DNA of 64,000 bases from Populus alba (GCF_005239225.2 NC_133301.1:14818318-14882317), one strand, 5' to 3'. Counted from the stretch's first letter, positions 1-13,270 are shown. Notes: a model not told the origin generated them from the sequence alone. Numbers and translations are program-made.

Positions 1-3000
1 TTGTATTTTCCACCTTCTTCATACTGGGGCCTGACTGTGCATGGGGACCTTCAGCTTGCTTTTCATTGTCAAATGTTGGATTTGTGGTCTCCCCCTTCTT
101 CATACCAAGGCTTGGAATCATGTCCATTAAGATGGCATGAACTGGATCGACCATGACTTCTAGTTTCTCAGGCTTCTCAGACACCTTGTCATAATACCTT
201 TCGCTCATTTCAACATCAGGAGCTTTATCTAACCACTCTTCATGTCTGTTCTCTTCAGCAGTCTCCTCCTTTGCTTTACCTCTCCACGATGATTCTGAAT
301 CTTCTACCGTTTTAGTTTGTTGGATATCCAAATTGTACTTGCTAACTGGCCCATGAATTTCTTCATTTCCTTCACTCATTTCGTTTTCTTCATTTTTATC
401 ATCATGAGAACAGCTTTCATCTGGTTTTTCTTCAGATATTTTAGCAGGCTTGTTTACGGTGCATGCACGTGTTCTTCGAGCTAGGCCAGCACCCATTTTT
501 CGTTTCTTTGTTATCCCACCAGCAGGCTCCCCTCCATGAATTTCATCATTTCCATCACTCATATCATCATGAGAACAGCTTTCGTCTGATTTTTCTACGG
601 ATATTTTAGCAGGCTTGTTTACAATTCGTGCCCGTGTTCTTCGTGCTTGGCCAGCACCTATGTTTCCTTTTTTTGTGCTCCCACCAGCAGGCCTCCCTCT
701 TTTCCTCGTTGTCTCCTTTTCACGGGAGACCAGTTTATTTGAATCTTTTAAAGCAGCTTTGCTTCTTTTCTCCTTGGCTTCACTATCAGTAACTGACGGC
801 AATCTCTCATTTTCTGCACCATCTAAAATGGGAGTTGCTTCTTCCATATCTAGGTCACATACACTAGAGGAAAAGAAAAAGCAGTATGAATGAGCGGTGT
901 TAGTTACACTGCTTATAAATAAAATAGAAGAATTTTAGAAGAGGCATGCATGAAAATGTGAGCAAGTTATGGTCCAACCAAAGTCTGATATATTATGATA
1001 TTAAGTGGAAGAAATAATTCTATCATCGTTGTCAATGCTAAGCATAAACCAGCATCTCAGAAACCATCATGACAACAATTTCCACATTTTGATCACTATT
1101 TCCACTAAGTTAAAAATGATAATCCCAAAATAAAAAAAGAATAAAGTTGAGCAGTAACAAATTACAATGGCTCGCCTACATGCAATTGAATTAAAAAAAA
1201 ACAATTCATACTGAAGATAGTCAGAGCAAAGCTAGGATTCAACTGCCCACAATTAATAGGCAACCAGTCCCAGAGAGGATGGGTAAATGGTGAAGTTATT
1301 GTCCCAGCAAACTATGAAAAATGATGTAAGCAGTCTTCCAGTAAATTTATTACTTGGATTTGAGTTTGAATATTACAACCGAAGCATATAAGACTTTTCA
1401 CCCAACTTTACAATTCACAAACCACTGCAAAATGCTGTATGATGTTCTGACTAGGTGTTTGAATTTTTTCTTAGTAAGACAAAAGGATATCATATTTATA
1501 ATTTATTCAGGCAAAAGTACATATGCACTTACACTTCTTTGCAGTTTGACTCTTCCAAACCAGAGGGTTTCAAGTTATATGTATCCTCTAGCAACTTTTG
1601 CCCCCTCTCCAAAGAGTCCTCCAACCATTGAGATCCAATCACATACAACCTCTTATTCAGGAGAAAATGTTTCTCTGCAATTGTGAAACTGTAGAAAGAA
1701 TATCTATTATTACTTAAAAACAAAAAATTGAAAGTTCTCCTTGAATATTTTAACAGTGTGTATCACTTGCATAATCAGCAGCATAGATTAAGTTTCTAGC
1801 AATACTCTATTGTATCATATAATTTCATCAGCCATAACAGTCAATAGAGCTAGGTAATAAGAAGTTGAGAACTATAATGAATTAAAACAGAAGCATCACT
1901 ACAACCAAAATGAGATAGCAGCGGTGACATATCTGAATCTTTCCAATACAAAAAAAACTGACAAGATGATCAAACCATGAAATCTGCTGCGGCACAACAA
2001 ACGCTTCCAATAATCATGTTGAATTGGTTTGGAAATATGCAATATGTCATGTGAGTATGGGTTATGGGTCATGTGCAAAGATGCACCAGCTAAAAAACAA
2101 ATAATTCAACTCGACTTGTCAAAGACCATTCTTAGATAAGTCATTGTATGTCTGTTTAATCAGTACCCTGAAATATAATCACTTTCAATTTCCACCTAAA
2201 TCTAGCAAATCAGATCCCGCTGCATCAAATAAAAAATGTGACTGTTAATTTATAATACATCAAATTGCCACTTAAATTACTAACTGCTTGACTTTTGAAA
2301 TGACTAATAAAACCTTTTATTGATTTTTATTTTAAACCAACTTAGAAGGAATTTAAGTGAAAGACCCAAAATAAAATGAATGAAGTTACTTTAGCCATTT
2401 TAAAAAGTTAGATAGCATTCAAACCTATAGTTAAAGATTCCGCGTGAAAAGAAAGTGCAAGTTATCCAACAGTTTCTGCTACCAAACACCCTTGATCATG
2501 CAGGAAAACAATCGATAACTTAGGAGTACCTTTTCACAAGGGAACCAAAATCCACATCAGATGCTGGTACAATCAGGACCACCAAATGAGTGGCATGCGC
2601 AATATTATTGCTGACTTTGCCACCACCCATGAAAATTTCAAGTTTCAACCTCCTAAATGCAAGTCCTAACAAGGATTCCCAGTCGGGTGTTCTTCAAGAA
2701 AAAGTGAATTTGCAAGAAAACAAGTCAACAACTCTTCAGATAATAAAGCATTCGACCACATAAAGGAAAGAAGATGTATTAATGGAGTTATAACAGTCAT
2801 TAAATCTTACAAAGACTCTCTTGAAATGTGAAAATATACACAGCAGCCATGAAACAGAGACCATTTTTCCTCTGGACAGTACTTTTGCTTGAAGTCGTCT
2901 ATGGCTTTGGCATCTTCTGATGCATTTATGTTGCTCAAAAGCTGGAAAGAATCAAAAGAATAAAATAAATTGAATCCTCTCAAAATTCCATGTATCTATA

Positions 3001-6000
3001 TAGCAGTTCCAATACATCAACATATATGATCAGAAATTAATGCTCCAAGTGTCCAAAAAGTTGAAAAGAATAATAAATGAATACAGTTTTACCTGTTTGA
3101 TGTCTGAAAGATCAAGGTCCCAGTAGTAAGAATCAGAAAATTCATCAATTTCTTCGTGTAACTTCTTCTTTGAACCATCAGACAGGAAAAGGAAGCACCT
3201 TCAAAAAGTACGTGTAGTCAAAAGCATTACCATCACAGCTTGTCATCAAAATGGATAAAAAAATAAAAACCACTAAGCAACGAATTAAATGAAGGCAGGA
3301 CTCACTTTGGCTGCAATGGAAGGAGCTTCTTTTGCAAACAGCAATCCAAGACCCATGAATAATGGATAATATCTCCGTGAAGCTTTGCTGCTTGATATTT
3401 AATCCCTGATACATACCCCTCTATATTATTTTTCTCCGCCAAAAGAAGTGGTATTTATGAGAAACAAACAGTGTGTGATTGTGGTGAGAGGGAGAGAGTG
3501 AATGGATGGAGGAGAGACCTTTGCTTTCAGCAGCTATACAATGGGTGACTGAGTTATTTAAATTCATTGAGAAAGTTCCCCCATTCTCAGCAACCATTTT
3601 GTGCAAGGATTCGAGAGAATTAGATGGAGGCACATTGACAAAGTCTGTACATGTTAAGGAAAGTTGCAAACATAGAAAAAGCATGGGGAAAAGCTGATAA
3701 TAGAGCATTGGAGGTTTAAAAACCAGAAGGCAGCATAGTCCATAAAAGTGAAAATTTTCAAACTGAAAAAGTTCAGAGAATTTCTACTTCATCATGTTTC
3801 AAAATGTGCGTCAGTCATAAGAGGCAAAGAAATGAAAGCATGTAACAACCAGAAGAAGGATACAAAACATCATATTTGAAAATATCAAAGTTTCCCCCTT
3901 GATGTCAGAAATATCAGTCTGAATTAAATGAGATGGAACAACAGACACGCTCTTTTTCTCTCCTTTCCTAGACGATTTTATATGTGTCGGTTTGCTATCT
4001 TGCACATCTCCGTACCCTTTTCCTTTTTGTGTGGTACCATTACTTGAATGTACTAGCTCTACAAATGCTGCAGTAAGAGAAAGGAAACAATTACCAAACT
4101 AACTTAAGCGAGCTAGACCAAGTCCAATAGGTCAACTAATAAATTTATACAGCGCCAGTAATGCATGGAAAATCTGAACACATTATGTATCCTTACACTG
4201 CACATCAAGACATTCATGCCAAGGCTTGTCATATCTCACTCTGTCAATACGCGGAAATCTCAAGCTATATGGGGCAGAAAACACCTGGAAATCAGAAAGT
4301 GAACTGAGTTCAGGCTTGATCAGACAGGTATAAGCAGGAGTTATGATCAAGGAAGCATAACACGATTTTCAAAGGACAAAAACATTATGTTCTCCAAAAA
4401 AAGAAAATAAACCAAATTTGACACTTCTTAACTAGGAAAAACTTAAATACTAAAGTTACACATACCTCAGAACTTATAGTCCGAATATCACTAGTAATGG
4501 AAAGTATAATTGATCTACAAAAGTTAGGAGCAAGAAAAAAATATTATGGGCCAGATTAATATCAGTAGAATACATATTCCATCCAATGTAACAGGAACCA
4601 GAACAGAAATTTTACTTGTCAGGGTTTTCAATCCACACATCTGGTCTCTCTTTTGAATTATTTGTAACTTGATAAAAACTTGGTGGTGAGTTCTTTGGGT
4701 ATTCATTCTTCCTGAGAAAAAGTACATGTGAAAAGATACAAGTAAATATATTTAAGATAGCACCAACAAGATGCTCAAAGATGGACCAAAACTTCCAAAT
4801 ATGAGAGGGTTCCAAGGCTACACAGGCAAGGCCTTTGCTTTAGAAAAATGGACAATGCATGCTACCTAACAAAGACTATATGGCAAGTAATGATGAAAGT
4901 AAATCCTATTGTCAGACAATTTCAGTTCCATCCACAGCTTTGCAATGCTTCTCTTGAGTGAGTGATACAAGCATGTTTTAAACTCAGAATTCCAAAAGTA
5001 CCTAAAATAAGGCTTTAGTTTGGAGACAACAGTATCCAGCTCCTCATCTGACAGCCCATTGCCCACTCTGCAAAAGGAGATAAATCTACAAAAGAAAAGA
5101 GTGACTTCATGTGCATTGAATTTTACATAGAATATCATCTAGTACATAATTATCTTTACAGAAAATTGTTGATAAGGGGTAAATACTTACCGCCTGGGAT
5201 ATGTATTAGAAGCAGGACGCTCTGCTAGACCCAACAAGAATTGAGCCACCTGCAGTTTGTAAGAAAATTCTTATTCTCAAGGCCAAAACATTAAGATCAC
5301 ATAGCAAACAGGATCCTAAGAAAGAAGCTGAAGAAACAATCCTATCCTACAGCATTTTTCTGCGAGTGGCAGTTCAACACCTCCATCACTGCACTAGGAA
5401 ATGGTTTCAATATTTCCTTTTCCCTAGATAAACAGTGTAAAGAATAAAAAAATTAGAAAGAAGGATGGCAAACAAACCTCTCCTCCACGACGTCCAGAAC
5501 CATAGTATCCCCCTATTGACAAATACATAAACAGTGAAATGCATTCAATTTCTTTAGAGGAACTAAAATTAAGAGAAACGAGTACAGACCTATGATAAGA
5601 ACATCTAAGTCAGAACCAGCACGAATGTACTCAGGCTTCAGTTTCAACCACTTTCCACTCCGATCACTTGGTTCCCATTTGGAACCAAGGTCTTTTAATA
5701 TAATACCTTCATCCCTAAGAGCATACATCATTTCATAAATAAGAAATATTTAATTAACAACTCTTAGAAAAGAAAAAAACAAAAACGTTTCACATTTATA
5801 CACATGCTATGGACATGTTTCTCTCTACGAACAAATTTTGGAGTGGGGGGGGATCCTGTCCCTTCAAAAGTTAATATATATATATATATATATATATATT
5901 CAAAATCCTTTTGGTTTGAAGAGAATTTTAGAAAAAGTACTATGAAACACTTCCCTAAAATAAGAATTATACAGTCTTGCCCTCCAAGCACGTTTGTCTG

Positions 6001-9000
6001 GATTTGTTTCAATTTCTTTCTCCTTTCCTTCCTGACTATATTATGAAGCACTGTACACCCACAACCTTCAGTTGCACAGAATGTTATGGTGAACTCCTAA
6101 TTAAATAACACCAAAATACTTTTTCTCAAACATGCTGGACATTGCAAGTTCATGTTTGTGAAGATACGGGAGACAATATTACAAGTTCATGGAAGGATTT
6201 AAGCACATTAGCAACTCCCAAGTTTCAATATCACTAAAATTAAGGCACAAGCTGTCCACACTAAGTAACAGCCACTCCAACCTAACAGATTTAGTGGGTG
6301 TTATTAGAAGAAGATTTATAACATTAATTAAATGAAGAAGAATACCAACCTGTTTTCAATGGTTTCCTTAAAAAACTTCTCAATGTCATCCACGTTATAT
6401 GCAATAAGCGAACAATAAGGTTCCCCTGTATGGTTAGTGTGAGAAAATTACTAATAATCCATAAAAATAGACATCACGTAAAACATTCACCTAATAAAAT
6501 TTTATATACATATACTAGAGCTTAGGGTTTAAATGCCAAGCAGTACAGTATCCTGCACATCCTAATGAGTCTGCATATCCAGACAAGCAAGCAACAACCA
6601 TGAGTAATAATACTAAGCCAAACTGAGTAGGTGTTTGGAGGGGGGGTGGGGGGGATACACCTAGCAAGTACTTTAGCTAGGAGTTGAGCATCCACTTGAC
6701 TTGGGCTGATAACCTCCCAAGGACGCTTGACATTAGGATTCAAATATAGAAAAAACCAATCGGAAACATAATATATAAAAGTTTTTTAACTATTAAATGA
6801 AAAAAAAAAAAAAAAAAAAGAGGAAATCTAATCTATTCATGTTGGATTCATAATATATATAAACATTCATCAGGCCTATTCATTTAAACCCACCAAACCA
6901 ATAAGTCAAATCAACTTGACTTAATTAGTTTATTTTGGGCTCCAAATAGACCCAGCCCAACCAGTCTGAACCAGCACATGCCTAAGGTCACTACCTAAGC
7001 TGCTACAGAAAATTCTACTCACTACCCAAGTTGCAAACACAGTTAGTGCCAGCAATGATCACAGACTACCAAGGAAACAAGTCACTGAATTTACTTAGAA
7101 AAATCAAACAATTTCAGCTTGAACAACTTCATTTATACGCTACAGTCTACATCACATGAGAAGATTATCGAATGCATCAATTATGCACAAATGATACCAA
7201 TGTTAATTTGTGTACCAGGAAGACGATGAGCATTAAGACCCCCATTAGGTACTAAGATCTCTAAACAACCCTTCACTGGCTTGACAACTTTACGGAGCAG
7301 CTCATGCCTTTCCTTCAAGGTTTGGTGAATCACACTTGTATCTCCAACATAAAGAATATCAAATGCAACATCTAGGTAATTATGTAAAGGTAAACTGAAT
7401 CCATTAAATTATTTAAGTTGTGATTTTGATGATAAATCCATGTGGTTACTCACACAACTATTTTGTTATCTCAAAGCGAAAGAAAAGCTGAAACTGGACT
7501 GAACTTCAAATCAAGTCTGACAAAAAGGATACAGCATAACTGCAAGAGAAAAGACATGCATGTTATATCTTAACCACTGATTTCTAATTTAGGAACAAGG
7601 AAAACAATTACTAACAAAGAAGAGATAAAAACCTGTCTATCACTATCAAGCCCATCCCTTGCAGCCTTTGCTGTGAAAAGATAATATGTAGTTCTAAGTG
7701 ATCATTACTCCCAGAAATGAAAACAAACACCCCCACCCCCCAAACAACAAAACAAAAGGGGAAAAAAGGGGAAAATGCCAATCAATGTGTCAAATAACCT
7801 ATTTCTTGATTTGAACCAAACTCTGCAAACCGATTCAAAGATGTATCCCAGACCAGCATTTCACCATCAAGAATACACCTACAACGTTATGAGGAAAGAA
7901 AATTAGTAGAATCTAACATTTCTAAACTTCACAATGTTACACTTGCAGTCCTGAAATTTTTATATTGTTGGGTAATGATTTGGTACAAGGGAAATGGGGT
8001 TTAAATTTTACCTTTGTATTATTTAACCATGTTTGGTTGAATTTTTAAAGGATTTTAATTATTAAGGAGGTACTAGGTACCCCGACATTTGTGTTTTTGG
8101 AGGCTAAAATTTATTCTCCAGAAATATTTTTGTCTCAAAATACGCACTAAATTAATTTGTAATTGTCTCTCACCAATCATTACTAGTAATTTAAATATTT
8201 TCCCTCTTCCCACTAACACTTAACCCTTCAATTTATGAATATACCAAACATCTTTAAAAACTGACTTTCACATCCTTAAAATTGCTCTTGGAATAACTCC
8301 TATATTAATTCACCCTCATATTTTTTAATCTCATACCAAATGCCACCTTAAAAAGATTCATTATGCATCCATGTCCTGCCTTGTCGTGTTGATCTTTGAA
8401 CACTTAGCTAGCATTTGAATGATAATGCCAGTGATATCAAATATATGTGCAAGTTTTATACACAAAAGGTAGCTTCAAACACACACACAGACACATTATC
8501 CTAATAAGCATGGAAGAGGAGTAGGAAGGCCTGCAGTGAAATCATCCATTTAGAAAATAGTTTGGCCTACCTGTGTGTCTTGCAACTTGCAGGACACACA
8601 AAGCAAAGGAAAATTTTTTTAAAAAAAAAAGACATAAAAAACCAACATAAAGAAGACAATAATAACTAGAGATGGGATTACCTCTCATCCAAAACATTTT
8701 GTACAATAATGTCCGACATTCCATGAGCATATTCAGAGTGATCTAGAAAGTTCCTGCACCAGTATTCTGCATGAGTGTCTATGAAACAAACTCAGAAGTG
8801 TGTGCAGTTGACATTTCTCAACATGATAGAGCTTAAAGAACTATTAAGTTCACAGTGATCTGAGTTTTGCAAAACTTCACATGGAAGAAAAATTGCTAGT
8901 CTTGGGAAAGTATTGACATATTGTAGACCTTGAGTTCAGGTTTTAGGAACTACAAAGATACATTTACTTAGAGTCAGGAAACTACAGGCTTATGCAAAAA

Positions 9001-10985
9001 TAAGCAGGTGATAATAGTGTTACATGTAAAAGTATAAGCAGCATCTATTACCAACATAACTTAAAAAAAAAAATTAAAAAGACTTACCTTGAGAAATAGT
9101 GTACTTCCACACCATTCTTATGTATTTGGATGCGATCACCATCAAATTTACATTCCACCACCACTTCCTTCCCATGCAACTGCAGAAATAAGGTACAGCA
9201 TATGAGATGCTAATTCTTAAAAAAAAGACATTAAAGAAAAATGATGTGTACATTGCAAATACATTCATGTAATCCAAAAAATTTTAAAAAAAATGCTGGA
9301 AGAAAACCTTTTTCCATGCAGCATGTGCATCACTAACTCTCATTGCTAGTTGAGGGCGCACTGCTTTTCCAACTTCAATATCCTGAAACAAAAAAATAAA
9401 GGAAAAATCAAAATTCCACAAGGTGCTAATCGTTAACATATAATGATAGTTGCAAGACTGACCAAAAACACAAGAAAATCATCAGATAGCCAGAGATAGA
9501 AAACATTCTCTTATCCCCTAAAATGCTTACACAATGCACACTGTCTTTGAATCCAAATTGATAACCTACATGTAATCTGTACATAAGGTGAGAACAAGAC
9601 ACTTTTTTCAAAGTTTAGCAACACATACCTGACGTTTATGCCTTTGATTTCGATCCCTCAGCTTTTCACAAACCAATTTCAAGTCACATGTAACATTAAA
9701 CAAGTCTTCCGCATCTGGGTGAAATTCATGAAATACACTCTTTTCACTCATCCCCAACTTCAAATCTGCAACATATTTACAAAAAGACGCCTCAAAAAAA
9801 ACTCACATACCTGAAAACAAAACACAATTTTCAAAAACTAGTATTAAACCAATCATTACCTTTAAGAATAATCATAATAATCCACTTCATTTCCTGTGTA
9901 TTTGTCTTGTTTATCAAAGCAGCAAGTACTGCAGTTTTCTCACCCCTGATCATAAAATCATCAAAGATAACAAATAGCAATACTTCAAGTACCTAAGACA
10001 CCACAGGAAAAAAAAAAAACTCTCAACAGCAAGTGAAACCTGCTATGGGAAAAATCTGTTTCCCACCACAAGTATTCAAGAATCACCACTACTAATTTAA
10101 TGGGGCCAACAAAACAAAGGCTTTGATTTCGTCTAATGCAATTCATGTTCATCAAATCTATCGCAGATACAAATGCTCTAATTCACGCACAACCAGCAAT
10201 TGATCTGCTAAACCGGATCACATAAAAACTAGTGTAATTCCCTCCTCTCAACACCCACAATTCACTAAAACTATCATTACCTTCTACTATCAAGAAACTT
10301 AATCTAACAGTATTCACAAACAAAATTATCATCATAACTCCAGCAATGCCTACTTACTCTGCCGCTAATTTTCACTTCCAACAACACCTAATCTAAAACA
10401 CTACAATCAAAACCCTAGCAAAATTACGAAAAGAATCAAACTTGATTACCTATTTTCACTGGATGCCAATTTATCAAGCAAACCATTCAGCTCCTCAATC
10501 GTCAACCCACCCGACACCGTTCCCTGCCTCCGCTGCAACACCTATTTAACCAAAATTAAAAAAATATATACTATTTTTCATCCAAAATAACTAATTTTTT
10601 TGTTAAATTTTATTAAATTACTTACTTCGGCAGCAACGAGAGAGAAATTGCCAGCATTGGCACCGGTAGCGTTGGCGCCACCTTTACGCCAATTAATCAA
10701 CTTCAAGGCATCAGGGGAATCCCTGGACATGCCGAGTGCTTCAATGAGGGAAACGGCGAGGACAGATTCTTTGAGACCGTAAGTGCCGCGTTCGCGGTCG
10801 AGGTTAGGTAGGATCAAGCGGACGGCGGAGAAGTAATCGGACGGAGAGCAGAAAGTGTCGATGAATTTGCGGAATTTGGAGCGTTTTCTGGAGGAAGTTT
10901 TGGTCTTTGAAATCCAGTTGAAGAGACTCACTAAGATGGAGAACTTCGTGTGCTCAGTTGACGACGAAGAGGAAGAGGAAGCCAT
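1..10985 (-). CDS. LIG4: DNA ligase 4 (ATP-dependent, NHEJ), 3' end cut by window edge
   Basis: LIG4 seals double-strand breaks in nuclear non-homologous end joining, with XRCC4. Exons, 5' to 3' on the minus strand: 10985-10626, 10541-10450, 9945-9860, 9765-9629, 9382-9308, 9179-9088, 8753-8682, 7878-7799, 7670-7633, 7539-7533, 7371-7216, 6425-6350, 5714-5590, 5512-5478, 5249-5191, 5085-5002, 4711-4616, 4514-4466, 4284-4197, 4067-3864, 3644-3519, 3405-3306, 3198-3093, 2941-2811, 2691-2530, 1688-1533, 863 to <1. All junctions are GT-AG and in frame, giving about 1,218 residues in view. The N-terminal ligase domain starts at the ATG at 10985. The adenylation motif KFDGDR has its lysine near residue 261. 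ILDGEM, DEGIILKD and KWLKLKPEY are further ligase motifs. BRCT domains lie near residues 660-750 and 805-915. A basic/acidic C-terminal tail follows. Arabidopsis LIG4 is about 1,220 residues by recall, so little is missing. Confidence 0.95.
362..691 (-). repeat. Internal duplication in the LIG4 C-terminal tail
   Basis: Two successive modules in the last exon each begin with Pro-Ala-Gly-Gly and continue through an Arg-Arg-Thr-Arg-Ala block to a Lys-Pro-Ala-Lys-Ile-Ser block and a Ser-Cys-Ser-His-Asp-Asp block. The 12-base start of each module is at 680-691 and 515-526, a spacing of 165 bases (55 codons). The second copy has drifted and carries a short Glu/Asn-rich insertion before the shared Glu-Ile-His-Gly end. 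Confidence 0.8.
5874..5899. repeat. (TA)n microsatellite in LIG4 intron 12
   Basis: A run of about 13 TA units lies in the intron between the LIG4 exons at 6425-6350 and 5714-5590. It should vary in length between individuals. Confidence 0.9.
7533..7539 (-). other. LIG4: 7-nt microexon of LIG4
   Basis: The upstream exon (7670-7633) ends in phase 0 after an Asp-Arg-Gln stretch. The downstream exon (7371-7216) starts with AT, completing a Tyr codon. Between them the 7 bases TTATGCT are flanked by a pyrimidine-rich run ending in AG and by GTATCC. Including them gives Leu-Cys-Tyr followed by Val-Ala-Phe-Asp, as in the known ligase sequence. Omitting them breaks the frame. The exon is seen in the sequence; splicing is inferred. 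Confidence 0.85.
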
Positions 10986-11437
10986 TTTCGGGGGGTATTT
11001 TTTTTTCTTGGAGGTTGGAATTTAAATATGGAGGAGGTTTTTCTTGTTTGTATTTGGTGTAGTGACACGTGTATTGATTTTAGCTTGCAGGGGAAGATGT
11101 TCTATTACGGTAGTATTTGGTAATACGATCGAAGTTCCTTTTTTCTTTTAAGTGATTTTCGTGAAATTAATGCCTTTTTTTATATATTAACTTGGTATTT
11201 TTAGATAAAAAATTAAAAAATAATTTAAACAACAACTTTGAACCTCTACAGTCAAGCTGGTTTTTGAATCATTTTGAACATAAGTTGGATATTAATTTAA
11301 TATTTTTTCTTAGATAAAAAATAATTTAAATAATAATTATTACCTCCATTTAATTTGACAGATTAACTTTATAATTTATGTTCTATTTATTTTTATATTT
11401 TAAAAATATTTTTGAAAATTTTAAATTTTTTTTATTT

Positions 11438-11970
11438 ACTTCAAATTAATATTTTTTTTGGTGTTTTGAAATCATTTTGATGTGTTAATGTCAAAAATAA
11501 TTTTTTAAAAAATAATATATATATATATATATATATTAATGTATTTTCAAGCGAAAATCACTTTAAAAAATAATTGCTACAACACACTCAAACATCCCAT
11601 AGAGTCTATTTGGGAACACAGTGCAAATTAATATTTTTGTATTAAAAAAAAATTAAATTATTTTAATATACTAATATCAAAAATAATTTTATAAAAATAA
11701 AAAATATATATTTTGATGTATTTTCAAGCGAAAAGCACTTTAAAAAACAACTGTTACAACTTACAACACACTTAAACATCCTAGTGTCTATTTGGGAACA
11801 TAGTGTAACTCGTGTTCTCTTAAATTTTAAAAATATATTTATATATTTTCAAATCGTTTTGATATGCTAATATCAAAAATAATTTTTAAAAAAATAAAAA
11901 ATAATTATTTTAATACATTTATAAATAAAAAATACTTTAAATTACAATCATTATCATAATCTTAAACACA
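11438..11970. repeat. Three clustered copies of an AT-rich interspersed repeat
   Basis: Three adjacent copies (about 11438-11600, 11600-11790, 11795-11970) share the same layout: a TTTGGGAACA-like edge, a TTTTGATGTG-like block, a TCAAAAATAATTTT block, a GTATTTTCAAGCG block, then CTTTAAAAAA and a CAACACAC-like end. The layout recurs many times in the window, so it is a multi-copy element. Its edges (TTTGG at one side, AAACA at the other) suggest a short inverted-repeat element. No transposase is present. Confidence 0.7.
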
Positions 11971-12224
11971 CACTGATAATCTTACCATAACCAACTTGAT
12001 ACATGGTCTAACTTGAAAAGTCCAAACCTTGTCTAAAACTAAATTTATTTGTAATGGTTTTGGACATTAATAAGGTTAAATTCCAGTGTATAATTCATGA
12101 AAAAACTTCAATAAAAAATTCTAACTTTTAATCTAAAAGATTGTTGTTGTAGTTTTTTTATAATTTATTCTAAATAAAATCATTTTAGTATTGACTCAGG
12201 TTGAACAATGGTTCTTTGAGAAAA

Positions 12225-12350
12225 CAATAGCCGTTTGAAAAGCGCCTTTGATGTCATTTTGATGTGCTGATCTCAAAAATAAAAAAAATATTATTGACAT
12301 GCTTCTAAGTGAAAAATACTTTAACAACAACTGTTAGGTTGAAATCCAAA
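12225..12350. repeat. Partial copy of the AT-rich interspersed repeat
   Basis: The stretch shows the TTTTGATGTG block, the TCAAAAATAA block, and the AAGTGAAAAATACTTTAA and CAACTGTTAG blocks in the order seen at 11.4-12.0 kb. Confidence 0.6.
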
Positions 12351-12783
12351 CGTGGCTTCCACATGTTACACTGGCCATGTACAGGCTTACACATGGATTT
12401 GAATTAACTAGACTTGAAACTCATCAGAAATTAAATTGAGCCATTGAAGCCGAAGAACAGACGCTGGACACATTATAAGAAGAAAAAAAGATCAAGATAG
12501 GTTTGTATACGCGGTGAAAATTACGGTTAAAGCCAAAAACACAAGAAAAGTTGCTTTTTGGCTTGAAACGTTGACAGAAAAACAGTTTAATCAAGTTCAA
12601 TGATGGTGAAATGCATGCTAGCAGCTTTACCTGCAAATGCATATTCATAACGAACACTAAGCTAGTGATCATGGAAGCAATGGACAAGTAGTAAATCAAG
12701 TTCGAGATGACAGTGGAAAGCTAGCAGCTTAATTAGACTAACTTCTTTTAAATCAATAAATATTAAACCCTTTTAGTTTTAAG

Positions 12784-12990
12784 CCTGTTTGGCTTTGCGG
12801 TTGAAATTATCTTTAGCTAAATTTCAATTTTTTTTTTTATTTTGCCAAAATTGAATGTGATTTGTATTTTTTAGATCGTTTTGATGTGCTGATGTAAAAA
12901 ATAATTTTAAAAAAATAAAAGAAATTATTGACATGTATTTTGACACGAAAAACTATTTAAAAAACAATCGATATAACATTGCCAAACACG
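12784..12990. repeat. MITE-like element with TGTTTGGC ends
   Basis: The left edge reads TGTTTGGC then TTTGCGGTTG. The reverse complement of the right edge also reads TGTTTGGCA. The interior has the TTTTGATGTGCTGATGT and CGAAAAACTATTTAAAAAAC blocks of the window's AT-rich family. This copy shows that the family has short terminal inverted repeats. I see no clear target duplication. Confidence 0.6.
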
Positions 12991-13140
12991 GGATCTTGTA
13001 AAACAGTTGAAGCAGAAATCAATGGTGTTGAAGCCAAAACCAAAACCCAGACACATCATACGAGACCAGAGGCAAAACTTACAGGAGAGTCGAAAAACTT
13101 CATAAATAAGCGAGAGCTATTAGTGGAGAGCTTAGTTTAG

Positions 13141-13270
13141 AGAATATCTGCAGTAGGTGAACTCAGTTTTGCATGGACGCTTTTCCCGAGTCCACCGATG
13201 GAAACCGCTTCTGCAAATGCAGCTGGTGCTTCTGTTCCCGCAAGTACAATAGCCACCCCTGCATGCATCA
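13141..13270. other. GC-richer, coding-like island of unknown origin
   Basis: This 130-bp patch has near-balanced base composition inside very AT-rich DNA, and several frames are open. On the plus strand, an ATG near 13173 opens a short Cys-rich frame containing Cys-Lys-Cys-Ser-Trp-Cys-Phe-Cys. On the minus strand, one frame is also Cys-rich and another is Ala/Gly-rich. I cannot choose a frame or recognise a family. It could be a captured exon fragment or a short non-coding transcript. Confidence 0.25.

Larger units (their letters stand above)
11000..13130. other. Gene-free AT-rich spacer upstream of LIG4
   Basis: This is the LIG4 promoter side followed by interspersed AT-rich repeats listed separately. 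I see no sustained reading frame with coding character. The 91-residue minus-strand frame at 12424-12699 has no recognisable motif. Confidence 0.6.

Noticed and set aside
615..893. 92-residue plus-strand frame
   Set aside because: It is the antisense shadow of the last LIG4 exon, whose minus-strand frame is supported by homology and splicing.
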